Shown in pieces: positions 1-9,300 of a stretch of 57,101 nt of DNA (positions are counted from its first letter, which is position 1; every line of letters begins with the position of its first letter). The notes beneath the pieces were generated by a model. That model was not told the DNA's origin and did not search any database. It saw only the letters and a list, made by a program, of their open reading frames with translations. Source of the DNA: Bacteroidales bacterium (GTDB lineage: Bacteria > Bacteroidota > Bacteroidia > Bacteroidales > JAADJA01); assembly GCA_021740645.1 (NCBI GenBank), contig JAIOZL010000031.1:1-57101 (forward strand). Direction: 5' to 3'. The position numbers and the translations under genes are program-made.

Positions 1-2
1 TC

Positions 3-113
3 AAAGCCATTAATAAAATGTATGAAATAGTAATAGATAAACATAAAAGGTTTTTACTTAAGAATAATGAAACACAACAAAAAATTATTGAAATAGTAAA
101 CTCAAAGTTTTAA
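3..113 (+). CDS. 3' end of an unidentified CDS
   Basis: An open frame enters from the left edge and codes for 36 residues before a TAA stop. The visible tail is charged, rich in Lys, Asn and Ile, and looks like a C-terminal helix. No motif is visible and the start lies outside the window, so the family cannot be named. The codon use resembles the rest of the window. It converges on the M16 peptidase gene. It could be a chance frame, but an open frame reaching a stop just before a terminator favours a real gene end. Confidence 0.4.
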   Translation, partial: KAINKMYEIVIDKHKRFLLKNNETQQKIIEIVNSKF

Positions 114-140
114 AATGGGTGTCCTATCCGGAAAACAGGA

Positions 141-174
141 AAAAAACCTAACAGGTTTTTAAAGCCTGTTAGGT
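141..174 (-). terminator. Rho-independent terminator of the M16 peptidase gene
   Basis: A perfect 10-bp inverted repeat (acctaacagg at 146-155, cctgttaggt at 165-174) with a 9-nt loop. Read on the minus strand it is followed by a run of six T. It lies 31 nt past the stop codon of the peptidase gene. Confidence 0.85.
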
Positions 175-204
175 CTTCATTAAAAGCTATCAAGCCTTGT
201 CTTC

Positions 205-3165
205 TTAATAGTTAAAAACTTCTTTTAATCTCAGTTCTTTTACGGTTCCTAACTGCCCAAGAACATTCATATCCACCTCGTTTTTGTTAGCCAGGATTAG
301 AAATGAATAATTATTGTCCTTGATGTAATTATCAAAAAATTCACTAAAATTATTCATGTCCACATCTTTCACATAGTTGTATACATCTTCTCTAATATCG
401 TAATCAATACCGCGGTCAAGGTTGCGCTGGTAAGTCCAGAAAATATTGGTCTTAATGATACGTTCCGTTTCAATCTTTTTAAGAATGGATTCTTTTGCCA
501 GGTCAAATTGCTTTTGTGCTTTCGGCATGTTATTCATCAAATCCAGAAGTGCATCTGTAGCCTCTTTTAATTTATCAACCTGAGTTCCTACAAATCCATA
601 TACAAAATAGGATTGATCTTTTTTCTGGGGGTCAGCAAAAGCAGAAAAAGCAGAGTAGGCTAAACCCCGTGCTTCACGGATTTCCTGGAAAACAATGGAA
701 GACAATCCTCCTCCAAAATACTCTCCAAATAGTCTGGCCGGAGGAATAAGGTTTTTATCAAACTGAGGTCCTTTTGCCATTAGAATGATATTTACCTGGC
801 TCATATCATAATCCACAAAATATACGTTATTAGCGCTGGATTCCTGCTCTACAAATAGAACAGGCGCAGGATAATCCAATAATACCTCCGGAACATTATG
901 ATATTTTTCCAGAACAGGGATTACATCCGCTAATTCTTCAGAACCATAATAAAACATTCTATGTTTATAAGCATAAATTTCCCTTAATAGAGTTGTGAGT
1001 TCCGAGGGATCTATATTCTTCAAGTCGGTATCTGATATGATGTGTGTGAAAGGGTTTTTAGACCCGTATTTTCCATAATTAAACAGTCCGCTCCAAAGAA
1101 TGGTATTTTTATTTAATTTGGCATCGTTACGGCTTTTAAGAATGCCATCAACATAATCATTATATGCATCCTGATCGGGCTCTACATTTGACAGTACATG
1201 TTCAAGTAGCTCCACCCCCTTATCAAACGATTTACCGATCCCTGAAATATTTACATAACACCTATCATTACTGGCGTACACATCCATTGTGAGTCCGTAT
1301 TTAAAAAATTCTTTTTGCAGGTCCTCGGCAGAATATTTACTCGTTCCTAAATAGGGGAGGTATTCAAATGCAAGGGGAAGCAAGAGGTTGTGATTTTTCC
1401 CCATATCAATGATATACTGAAGTTCGAATAGTTCATTGGTTTTATTTTTGATATAGCTAACTTCTATGCCAGAGTTTAAAGATTCTGAACTTATTTCATT
1501 AGCAAAGTCGACAAATACCGGATCAATATCCGGAGTTTCTTCTGCTGAAAATTCCTTATAAAATTCTGATTGATCTTCCCTGTTAATTTCAATGGGTGTG
1601 ATCTTAGGTTTTTCAACCTTCACCAGGCCGGTATTTTCCCCTGTCCGTTTATATACCACCACATAATTATTCTTGTAGTTATCTATGGCAAATTGGACCA
1701 GTTGGTCTTTGGATATTTTTTCCAGTTCATTAATATAATTCAGTTTATAACTATAAGGTTTTTTATCAATAAAAGTAGAAATATAACCATAGGCACGGGC
1801 AAAATTGCTCTCATCCCTTCTGATTTCTGTCAGCCTCATATCATTGACTACCGCTTCCATCAACCAATCATCAAATTCACCCTTTTTAATTTTTTCAATT
1901 TCACCTAAAATTAAATCCTTAACTTCTTCAAGGCTTTGCCCTTCACGGGGTTGTCCGTAAAATGAGTGAAGGCCATAATCCCTTAAAAAGTAACTATATC
2001 CACCAGCCCGTAATACTTTTTGTTTTTGGTTCAGGTTAATATCTATTAACCCGGCCTGGCTATTGGACAAAATCATATCAATCATGGACACGTAATATTC
2101 GTTTCCTGTATCATCACCTTCGAACCGGAATGCGAGCGACAAAGATTCAGCATCAGGCCCAACCACTTCTTTCACTATCGGTTCAGTAATTGGTTCTTCA
2201 ACTATAATAGGCAAATCGGGAAGTTCGGGATTAGCTTCAAGCGAACCAAAATATTTATTAATCAATACAATGGCTTCTTCCGGTTGAATATCACCGGCGA
2301 TAGCCACAGCCATGTTATTAGGACGGTACCAGGTTTCTGCAAATTTGTAAATATTTACTAAGGATGGATTCTTTAAATGTTCGGGAAGCCCAATCACCGA
2401 CCTGCCATAAGGGTGTGTAGGAAAGAGTCCTTCCATAAGTGCTTTATTCGCTCTTGAGCGATCCATATCCTGGTACATATTAAACTCTTCATACACGGTT
2501 TCGAGTTCAGTATGAAATAATCGAAGAACAATATCCTTGAACCGTTCACTTTCCAGTTTTAACCATTTTTCAAATTCATTGGTTGGAATATCATTGATGT
2601 AAACTGTAGACTCATAAGAAGTTCCGGCGTTTGTTCTTTTAGCACCCAAACTTGAAACCATTTTATCATATTCATTGGCTGCTACATAGCTTGCTGCAAT
2701 CTGCGAAACGCTATCTATTTGCTGATATATAAATTTCTTTTCAAGTGAATCATTGGTGGCTCTGTGTGCTTCAAAAAGATCAGATATCTGATCGAGTGCC
2801 GCTTTTTCTTTTTCCCAATCAAGGGTGCCAATTTCATCAGTACCTTTAAACATCATGTGCTCAAAGTAGTGAGCAAGCCCTGTGGTTTCTTCCGGCTCTG
2901 AGGTAGAACCAGCCCTGACTCCTATTAAAGTGGAAACCCTTGGCTCATCTGCATTGTAGCTCAAATATACTTTCAACCCATTTTCAAGGGTGTAGATTCT
3001 GGCTTGTGACGGATCTCCTTTTATATACTCATAGGTAAAACCATTACTATCGGTGATGGTTTCTACCTGGTTCCCCTCTTGTGTACAACTTGAGACGAAT
3101 AATGCAAAAAAAGCTAAAAGTGCTGTTGAAGCAGTCAAAAATTGCCATGTTTTTGTTGAATTCAT
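205..3165 (-). CDS. M16 family zinc metallopeptidase, lipoprotein
   Basis: A 986-residue pitrilysin/insulinase-type zinc protease, long enough for two M16 repeats (an active N-terminal half and a degenerate C-terminal half). The start has a lipoprotein signal: a hydrophobic stretch ending in VSSC with the lipid-carrying Cys at about residue 27, so it should be anchored in a membrane facing the periplasm. The inverted zinc motif HYFEH lies at residues 99-103. A glutamate-rich segment near 220-227 (TVYEEFN) is the likely place of the third zinc ligand. The second half (about 560-980) lacks HxxEH, as expected. It is a single-gene transcript with its own terminator. M16 lipoproteins in Bacteroidota are usually peptide-degrading. 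The exact substrate is unknown. Confidence 0.92.
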   Translation of the reverse strand: MNSTKTWQFLTASTALLAFFALFVSSCTQEGNQVETITDSNGFTYEYIKGDPSQARIYTLENGLKVYLSYNADEPRVSTLIGVRAGSTSEPEETTGLAHYFEHMMFKGTDEIGTLDWEKEKAALDQISDLFEAHRATNDSLEKKFIYQQIDSVSQIAASYVAANEYDKMVSSLGAKRTNAGTSYESTVYINDIPTNEFEKWLKLESERFKDIVLRLFHTELETVYEEFNMYQDMDRSRANKALMEGLFPTHPYGRSVIGLPEHLKNPSLVNIYKFAETWYRPNNMAVAIAGDIQPEEAIVLINKYFGSLEANPELPDLPIIVEEPITEPIVKEVVGPDAESLSLAFRFEGDDTGNEYYVSMIDMILSNSQAGLIDINLNQKQKVLRAGGYSYFLRDYGLHSFYGQPREGQSLEEVKDLILGEIEKIKKGEFDDWLMEAVVNDMRLTEIRRDESNFARAYGYISTFIDKKPYSYKLNYINELEKISKDQLVQFAIDNYKNNYVVVYKRTGENTGLVKVEKPKITPIEINREDQSEFYKEFSAEETPDIDPVFVDFANEISSESLNSGIEVSYIKNKTNELFELQYIIDMGKNHNLLLPLAFEYLPYLGTSKYSAEDLQKEFFKYGLTMDVYASNDRCYVNISGIGKSFDKGVELLEHVLSNVEPDQDAYNDYVDGILKSRNDAKLNKNTILWSGLFNYGKYGSKNPFTHIISDTDLKNIDPSELTTLLREIYAYKHRMFYYGSEELADVIPVLEKYHNVPEVLLDYPAPVLFVEQESSANNVYFVDYDMSQVNIILMAKGPQFDKNLIPPARLFGEYFGGGLSSIVFQEIREARGLAYSAFSAFADPQKKDQSYFVYGFVGTQVDKLKEATDALLDLMNNMPKAQKQFDLAKESILKKIETERIIKTNIFWTYQRNLDRGIDYDIREDVYNYVKDVDMNNFSEFFDNYIKDNNYSFLILANKNEVDMNVLGQLGTVKELRLKEVFNY

Positions 3166-3478
3166 AGTGAAAAGTTTAAGGATTTGTTGATACTCTTGTT
3201 ATTTATTTAATTCGCAGAAGTAAAGGTAACAAAATCGTTTCAATTACTTTAAGTTGTTTTACTTATATCCTGACACAATCGGAATGTTTTTAGTTGCAAT
3301 TAACTTAATTATCTTGATTAATAACTTGTACTTAATGCCTTTTCCACAATTCAGCCTGAACATTCCACAATTGAGTGATTTATTTTTGAAATCAGATAAA
3401 AAACCACATTATTTTGCATGCATGTTTAAATTGGAATAATTTTGGTGAATATTTAGGATTCAATTTAAATTATAAATT
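3166..3478. other. Divergent intergenic region
   Basis: This 313-bp AT-rich spacer lies between the divergent M16 peptidase gene and the TPR/LytTR operon. It holds a good promoter for the plus-strand operon at 3413-3444. For the peptidase there is only a poor match on the minus strand (TACTTCTG at 3222-3215, with ATTG 20 nt upstream). A 61-codon open frame at 3254-3439 has no recognisable content and I do not call it a gene. Confidence 0.6.
3413..3444 (+). promoter_or_regulatory. Bacteroidota-type promoter of the TPR/LytTR operon
   Basis: A -33 element TTTG (3413-3416) and a -7 element TAATTTTG (3437-3444) are separated by 20 nt. This matches the Bacteroidota primary-sigma consensus TTTG / TAnnTTTG. 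Transcription would start near 3450, about 28 nt before the ATG at 3479. Confidence 0.75.
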
Positions 3479-4132
3479 ATGAAAAAAGTATTTTCAACTA
3501 CACTCATTATATTGTTAATGTTAGCTTCAACAGGCTTCGGACAGGATGAAAGCAGTTATATGTTTGTCATGGTAAAAAACAAAAAAGCGCTGAAAATGGC
3601 CGGAACAGAAGCGGATTTTCAAAGCCTGGCCAACACATTCGACAGGATTTCAAACGCAGAAACTGACCAATGGCATCCCCTATATTATGCAGCTTTGTGT
3701 TATATAAACATGAGTTTCGTGAATAAAGACAACACCATAAAAGATAATTATCTTGATGTGGCACAAGGCTATGTAGATCGGGCACTTGAAATTTATCCCG
3801 ATGAATCAGAGATCATTACCCTTCAGGCTTTATTGTACCAGGGAAGGATACAAATAGACCCTGCTACACGAGGTCTTGAATTTACTCAAAAATCTAATGA
3901 TGCACTTCACAAAGCAATGGAATACAATCCTGACAATCCACGGGTGTATTACCTTCAGGGGTTAAATCTTCTTCATAGTCCTGCAGCATATGGAGGGAGT
4001 CAGGATTTAGCCTGTGAACACTTTAAAACAGCTATGGAAAAGTTCATCCTCTATACACCGGAACATGTACTTGCTCCAACCTGGGGTGCCGAACGGAATC
4101 AAATGCTATATTCATCCAATTGTAGTAAATAA
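3479..4132 (+). CDS. Secreted TPR-like protein
   Basis: A 217-residue protein with a clear signal peptide (hydrophobic core at residues 6-20, then GFGQ). The mature part is helical. It shows TPR-like units: a segment with repeated Ala/Tyr/Leu spacing around 60-110, and a unit near 140-165 of the form KAMEYNPDNPRVYYLQGLNL. No enzyme motif is visible. It should act in the periplasm or on a membrane surface as a protein-binding scaffold. It is the first gene of a transcript with the histidine kinase, whose start lies 19 nt after its stop, so it may help sensing, but that is inference. Confidence 0.8.
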   Translation: MKKVFSTTLIILLMLASTGFGQDESSYMFVMVKNKKALKMAGTEADFQSLANTFDRISNAETDQWHPLYYAALCYINMSFVNKDNTIKDNYLDVAQGYVDRALEIYPDESEIITLQALLYQGRIQIDPATRGLEFTQKSNDALHKAMEYNPDNPRVYYLQGLNLLHSPAAYGGSQDLACEHFKTAMEKFILYTPEHVLAPTWGAERNQMLYSSNCSK

Positions 4133-4151
4133 TAAAAGGGTAACCGAAAGC

Positions 4152-5210
4152 ATGAAAGAACATAAATTCTTTAGCAACTACATCCAGCATGTCAGAGATT
4201 TGGTTATTGTGGTTGTGATAGGCAACGTTGTTGCATTTTTGTTCTACCCTGATGTAGATAATTTTTTTCGTATCGTTGGTTTGAATTCTCTGTATAGCCT
4301 TTTTATTGGTGGTACTTTATGGAAAGGGAATCAGTTTATTGGCATGTATTGTGGGCGAAAAATGAATTATAATAAGGAACCTTACAAAGTGCTTCGCACA
4401 AACCTGGTAATCATGGTTGTGTATTCTTTAATCGCTATTCTTGTTGTTAATTATATTTGGTTTGTGTTAATTTTTGGTTGGACCATTGAGCAGCTTTTTA
4501 GCCAATCTTCCGCTACCATGATTGTTGAGTTTGGTATAACAATTATTATTACAGCTATTTATTTCTCAGTTGGATTTTTTAATTCATGGAGAGATGCGGC
4601 TGTAAACGAAGAACGTTTACAAAAAGAGAGTATTAAATTACAATATAAAGCACTTAAAAACCAGGTTAATCCTCATTTTTTGTTTAATAGTTTAAACTCT
4701 TTAACTTCTTTGGTATATCATGAGCCTGACCTGGCTGCAAAATTTATAAAACAACTTTCTGAAGTATACCGGTATGTTCTTGAACATAAAGATACAGAAC
4801 TAGTCGCCCTAACTGATGAAATCAACTTTTGTGAAAGGTATGTGTTTTTGCAAAAAATCAGGCATGATAAAAACTTGAATGTAAAATTTGATTTAGAGAG
4901 TAAAGAGCCTGGCTGGGTTGTTCCGGTTTCCATCCAAATGTTAATTGAAAATGCCATCAAACACAATGAGATTTCAGATGAAAATCCGTTGTCAATTGAA
5001 ATCAGCAAGGATGAAGATTATATCACCCTTAAGAATAATTTGCAGCCCAGGAGTGTTATGAAGGAGTCAGGGGGTATTGGCCTAAGCACCATCAGGGCAA
5101 GGTATAATTATTTGAGCAAAAACCCTGTAAAAATAGTAGAACATGAGGGAGTATTTCAAATCCAAATACCTTTGATTAATAAAGTGGATCATGAGAGTAT
5201 TAATAATTGA
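4152..5210 (+). CDS. LytS-like membrane sensor histidine kinase
   Basis: A 352-residue kinase with about four transmembrane helices in the first 150 residues, then a His_kinase domain of the LytS/YehU type. The phosphoacceptor motif NPHFLFNSLNSL has its His at residue 175. The N box ENAIKHN is near 266-271 and the GGIGLS nucleotide-binding loop lies near the C-terminus. A longer frame is open upstream to 4014, but that would overlap the TPR gene by over 100 nt. The ATG at 4152 gives a normal membrane N-terminus. The 3' end overlaps the response regulator by 20 nt, so the two are translationally coupled and are surely partners. Confidence 0.9.
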   Translation: MKEHKFFSNYIQHVRDLVIVVVIGNVVAFLFYPDVDNFFRIVGLNSLYSLFIGGTLWKGNQFIGMYCGRKMNYNKEPYKVLRTNLVIMVVYSLIAILVVNYIWFVLIFGWTIEQLFSQSSATMIVEFGITIIITAIYFSVGFFNSWRDAAVNEERLQKESIKLQYKALKNQVNPHFLFNSLNSLTSLVYHEPDLAAKFIKQLSEVYRYVLEHKDTELVALTDEINFCERYVFLQKIRHDKNLNVKFDLESKEPGWVVPVSIQMLIENAIKHNEISDENPLSIEISKDEDYITLKNNLQPRSVMKESGGIGLSTIRARYNYLSKNPVKIVEHEGVFQIQIPLINKVDHESINN

Positions 5211-5949
5211 AGATGAAAAGTTAAATGCTGATCACCTTGAAGAACTTATTCTAAAGTATGATGCTTCAATTGATTTATTGGGCAGAATTGGGTCTGTAAA
5301 AAAGGGAATAGAATGGTTTAATACAAATCAACATCCTGACCTGGCATTTTTTGATATCCAACTGGGCGACGGCCTGTCTTTCGAAATTTTTGAAAAAACA
5401 GAAGTACTTTGCCCGATAATCTTTACTACCGCTTACAACGAATACGCACTTAATGCTTTTAAGGTAAATAGTGTTGATTATTTATTGAAGCCAATAGATT
5501 TTGATGAATTAAAGATCGCTATTGATAAGTACAAGAAAAACTTTGCCAAAGAGGAGATCCCAATCCAAAGGCTGGTGTACGATAATATTCTAAATATGCT
5601 TACCGATAACTATAAACAACGATTTGTTGTAAAAGTGGGGGAGCATATTAAATCTATACCTGTTACAAACATTCTCTACTTCTATAGCCTTGAAAAGGCC
5701 ACTTTCATGCATACCACCGACAACAGAAATTTCGTAATAGATTATTCAGTAGAACAATTAGAAACGCTTGTTGACCCAAATAAATTTTTCAGGATTAACC
5801 GTAAATTCCTGATTTCTCTGGAATCCATACAGGACATTATTTCTTATTCAAATAGCCGCTTAAGGCTCGAGCTTAAATACAACAACGATATGGACGCTAT
5901 TGTAGCCCGTGAGAAAGTGGTTAAGTTTAAGGAATGGCTTGATAAATAG
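5191..5949 (+). CDS. LytTR-family response regulator
   Basis: A 252-residue regulator with a receiver domain (about 1-120) and a LytTR DNA-binding domain (about 140-250). Receiver landmarks are visible: the acidic pair at residues 8-9, the phosphorylated Asp at 55 in LAFFDIQ, and the Lys at 100 in LLKPID. The LytTR part shows the typical YFYSLEKATFMHT strand pair and FFRINRKFLIS. It is the cognate regulator of the overlapping kinase. Its targets are not shown by the sequence. The efflux operon convergent to it ends only 62 nt away but is read from the far side, so control of that operon is only a guess. Confidence 0.93.
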   Translation: MRVLIIEDEKLNADHLEELILKYDASIDLLGRIGSVKKGIEWFNTNQHPDLAFFDIQLGDGLSFEIFEKTEVLCPIIFTTAYNEYALNAFKVNSVDYLLKPIDFDELKIAIDKYKKNFAKEEIPIQRLVYDNILNMLTDNYKQRFVVKVGEHIKSIPVTNILYFYSLEKATFMHTTDNRNFVIDYSVEQLETLVDPNKFFRINRKFLISLESIQDIISYSNSRLRLELKYNNDMDAIVAREKVVKFKEWLDK

Positions 5950-6011
5950 CCCGGGGAAGGAGTTTATAATACTGCAATGTTTCAAACAAACTATTATTTC
6001 TCAGAGATCTA

Positions 6012-6320
6012 TCATACCATCCTCACGATGAGTTCACTCCAGTTTGCCCTGTTTTTTATTAAAAACTTATTTTGGTTACCGTCCCTGGTTATAATGTTTA
6101 GCCCATTGGAGAAAAGCATTCTGTTTTTAAAGAACATCACGTCTTCTATATCTTTTGGATAAATCTCCAGATTATCAGATCCGTTCCCATTTGCTTCGGA
6201 AGAGAAATAAATTCGTTGAGTAGTTAATATCAGTTTCCCTTTAACTTCATTTCCATTGCTAACAAGACTGCTATCCGCAGCTTTTACAACCATTTCATTG
6301 GGGTTCATTACTATTTTCAT
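6012..6320 (-). CDS. GRAM/PH-like domain protein
   Basis: A small cytosolic protein of 102 residues. The pattern of a leading acidic/hydrophobic segment, GKLILTTQRIYF at about 29-40 and later short strands is that of a GRAM or bacterial PH-like fold, which binds lipids or membrane surfaces in other proteins. There is no signal peptide or membrane helix. It is the last gene of the minus-strand run that begins with the HlyD-like adaptor, 65 nt after the NTF2-like gene. Its role in that run is unknown. Confidence 0.7.
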   Translation of the reverse strand: MKIVMNPNEMVVKAADSSLVSNGNEVKGKLILTTQRIYFSSEANGNGSDNLEIYPKDIEDVMFFKNRMLFSNGLNIITRDGNQNKFLIKNRANWSELIVRMV

Positions 6321-6385
6321 GGTTTAAATTTTAGTTTGACATTATGACGAGATTTACCTGCATTTGTTACACATAAGCATTATCA

Positions 6386-6874
6386 CTACTCCTCTCTTTC
6401 AGATATCTCTGATTTGGAATTAATTACTTTCATCACCTCTTTATATTTTTCATTTGGAACTGGCAAGGATAATACATAGTGGATGATTTTCCAATCATTT
6501 CCCCTTTTTATCAAAACTCCTGACCCCCGGAGGGTGCCTTTCCCATAGTCGAGTAATTCATCGAACCAGGCAATACTTGAGCTTTCTTCAAAATAAATAT
6601 TTCGGCTATTGGCAGTAAACGACCATCCTTTATTGTTATTAAAATGGGGTGTTGACCAATCATAAAATTCATCCCTGGACCAAATTTCTGTGGAATCCGT
6701 TCCAATATAGATCCCTTTTTCATCTATCATACTGAAATATTTATCCTGGTTATTTGCCGCTGCAGCATCATGCCAGCTGGTAATAAATTCATCAATCTCT
6801 TTTTCCGCTGAGGACTGACAAAAGGATTGAAAAACAAAGAGCAGTGATAACCCGCTTAAAAATAGTTTTATCAT
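6386..6874 (-). CDS. Secreted NTF2/SnoaL-like protein
   Basis: A 162-residue protein with a signal peptide (residues 1-19, ending FCQ) followed by a cone-shaped NTF2/DUF4440-type fold. Typical features are the helix EKEIDEFITSWHDAAAANNQDKYFSMID, then GIYIGTD, the W at the domain middle, and the closing strands GVLIKRGNDWKIIHYVLS. Many such proteins have no known enzyme activity. It starts 14 nt after the stop codon of a permease gene, so it is co-transcribed with the transporter. A second NTF2-fold protein lies further upstream in the same operon (14451-14912). Confidence 0.82.
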   Translation of the reverse strand: MIKLFLSGLSLLFVFQSFCQSSAEKEIDEFITSWHDAAAANNQDKYFSMIDEKGIYIGTDSTEIWSRDEFYDWSTPHFNNNKGWSFTANSRNIYFEESSSIAWFDELLDYGKGTLRGSGVLIKRGNDWKIIHYVLSLPVPNEKYKEVMKVINSKSEISEREE

Positions 6875-6888
6875 GGCTTTATAATTTA

Positions 6889-9291
6889 TTATTCATATTT
6901 AATTGCATCCACCGGATTAATAATTGCGGCTTTAATGGTTTGATAAGTAACTGTAAGCAGGGCTATTATAAAGGCTATTCCTGCTGACAATAGAAAAATC
7001 CACCATTTGTCAACGATTTTAATGCTGTAAGCGAAATTGCCTAACCATTCACTAATAAAGTACCATGAAACTGGCCAGGCAATGATGTTCGCGATCAGAA
7101 CCCATTTCGAAAACTGTTTTGAAAGCATTATTAAAATTCTGTTTACGGATGAACCAAGAGCCTTCCTGATCCCGATTTCCCGGGTCTTCTGTTCTGCATT
7201 ATAGGAAGCGAGTCCAAATAACCCCAGACAGGCAATAACAATGGCAATAACTGTGAAATAGATAAATATTTCACCCACCCTTTGTTCAGCTTTATAGAGA
7301 TTATCATAATCCTCATCAAGAAAATAATAATCGAAAGGCATGGTTGATTCAATTTCCTTCCATTTGTCTTTCAACATTTCGATGTTATACTTTATGTCCC
7401 CCGAATTTAACCTCACGCTAATGAAGCGGTTATTATTATTTCCAACGAACATTAGGCTGGGTTCAATTACATCATGTAATGACCTGAAATGATAATCTTC
7501 TACAATACCAATAACAGTTAAGTCAAATGGTTTGTCCCGGCCAAACCCGGTAATTTTTTTGCCTAGAGGTTCTTCCCATCCCAGCTTTTTTACAAGTGTT
7601 TCGTTGATGACCACTGAAAGGCTATCCGTTGAGAATTCCTTTGAGAAAGACCGGCCGGAAAGAATATTCATTTCCATGGTTTCTATATAACTAAAGTCAA
7701 CCTGGTTGTTAAAAATAATTATGGGATTATTTTCATCATAGCCTTCAGGAATAAATCCGGAACCATCCATATCACGACCTGGCACGAACCTCGAAGAGGT
7801 AACATCCTTTACAACAGACAGATTATTAAATTCTGATTTTATCAAATCAGCTTTGCTAAATAAACGTTCACCTCGCAGGGGAATAACTACAACCTGTTCC
7901 TTATTAAATCCAAGCTTGCTTTGTCGTAAATAATTCAGTTGATTGTATACAAAGCTGGTACAAATGATTAGGAAAATAGAAATTGAAAACTGGATTATAA
8001 CCAGGATATTTCGCAGGCCAGATTTACCTGAACCCATCCTGAAAGTACCTTTCAATACTTTCACCGGTTGAAAAGATGAAAGATAAAAGGCCGGGTAGCT
8101 TCCTGCTAAAATACCTACCACTACAACCAATCCTAAAAGATAAGAAATAGATTTTAAATTGGAGAATATGTTTATCTCAAGGGTTTTATCCAACAAATGA
8201 TTAAAGGTGGGTAAAAATATTTCGATCAGGATTATTGACAGGATTAATGCAAAAAAACTTAATAATAGTGCCTCTCCTAAAAATTGAAAAACCAGCTGTT
8301 TTTTATATGCCCCTACAACTTTTCTCAACCCAACTTCTTTTGCTCTTTTCACTGAGCGCGCTGTGGCAAGGTTCATAAAATTAATGCAGGCTATAAGAAG
8401 AATAAACAGGGCAATGGCAAGAAAGGCGTAGACATAGTCAATATCACTGTTTGGCTCAAGTTCTGCCATCAGGTTCGAATGTAAATGTATGGAGGTAAGG
8501 GGTTGCAAATAGGGGGTGAAACTTATATTTTCCAAATGACTCAGGTCTTCCATATATTTTAGATACAAATCAGGGAACCTGGTCTCTGTTTCTTCTGCCG
8601 ATGCCCCATTAGCAAGTAATACGTAGGTATACAAACTTAGTGAGCCCCAATTTTTATAAGCATCAGGCCCATTCATTTTCAGCATGGTAGTAAAAGAAGA
8701 TATGGCCTCAAAACTAAAGTGTGAGTTAGTAGGAGGGTCCTCCACAATACCTGTAATAGTAAAATTGGCATTGTTGTTCATTTTAATCACCTTACCCATT
8801 GGGTCTTCATTCCCAAAATACTTGTCGGCAACTGATTTTGTAAGCACAAGGCTATAGGGTTCAGTCAATGCTTTTTTGGGGTTTCCCTGAATTAGTTTAA
8901 ATGAGAATAAATCAAAAAAAGTAGAATCGGCAAATATCAAACCTTCCTGGTAAAAATTTCGTTCGTTATAAGAAAGGTGAACACTTTGAGGAAATTTATC
9001 TATTCTGGTAAATGTGGTAATAGTTGGAATTTCCCTTACCATAGCTTCCCCCGTTGGTGCTGCTGAAACTGCCACATTGAGCGGGTCCCCGGCAACCATT
9101 CCGTTCACACAAACCCTGTAAATTCTGTCTGCTTTATCATGAAACTTATCATAACTAAGTTCGTGGTTTATGTGTAATACAATTAAAATAAATGCTGCAA
9201 ATCCGATGGCCAGGCCTAAAATATTTATTATTGAATAAACCTTCTGTCGGTAAATGTTTCTTAAGGCGACTATTATGTAGTTTTTAAGCAT
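6889..9291 (-). CDS. MacB/FtsX-type ABC transporter permease (third of three)
   Basis: An 800-residue permease with the duplicated Bacteroidota layout: TM1 near residues 20-40, a large periplasmic MacB core domain to about 285, an FtsX block of three helices (about 285-420), another TM1-plus-periplasmic unit (about 425-670) and a final FtsX block. The cytoplasmic coupling segments are clear: AKEVGLRKVVGA in the first half and TREIGIRKALGS in the second. The C-terminus ends NPVDAIKYE, a signature shared by all five permeases in this window. It has no ATPase domain and must use the ATPase at 14916-15614. It is 9 nt from the next permease. Such systems export lipoproteins, peptides or drugs, or transmit mechanical force. 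The substrate is not known. Confidence 0.92.
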   Translation of the reverse strand: MLKNYIIVALRNIYRQKVYSIINILGLAIGFAAFILIVLHINHELSYDKFHDKADRIYRVCVNGMVAGDPLNVAVSAAPTGEAMVREIPTITTFTRIDKFPQSVHLSYNERNFYQEGLIFADSTFFDLFSFKLIQGNPKKALTEPYSLVLTKSVADKYFGNEDPMGKVIKMNNNANFTITGIVEDPPTNSHFSFEAISSFTTMLKMNGPDAYKNWGSLSLYTYVLLANGASAEETETRFPDLYLKYMEDLSHLENISFTPYLQPLTSIHLHSNLMAELEPNSDIDYVYAFLAIALFILLIACINFMNLATARSVKRAKEVGLRKVVGAYKKQLVFQFLGEALLLSFFALILSIILIEIFLPTFNHLLDKTLEINIFSNLKSISYLLGLVVVVGILAGSYPAFYLSSFQPVKVLKGTFRMGSGKSGLRNILVIIQFSISIFLIICTSFVYNQLNYLRQSKLGFNKEQVVVIPLRGERLFSKADLIKSEFNNLSVVKDVTSSRFVPGRDMDGSGFIPEGYDENNPIIIFNNQVDFSYIETMEMNILSGRSFSKEFSTDSLSVVINETLVKKLGWEEPLGKKITGFGRDKPFDLTVIGIVEDYHFRSLHDVIEPSLMFVGNNNNRFISVRLNSGDIKYNIEMLKDKWKEIESTMPFDYYFLDEDYDNLYKAEQRVGEIFIYFTVIAIVIACLGLFGLASYNAEQKTREIGIRKALGSSVNRILIMLSKQFSKWVLIANIIAWPVSWYFISEWLGNFAYSIKIVDKWWIFLLSAGIAFIIALLTVTYQTIKAAIINPVDAIKYE

Positions 9292-9300
9292 TGTTTTTAT

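Noticed and set aside
3254..3439. 61-codon plus-strand frame in the divergent spacer
   Set aside because: It overlaps the promoter of the next operon, has no recognisable content and looks like AT-rich chance sequence.
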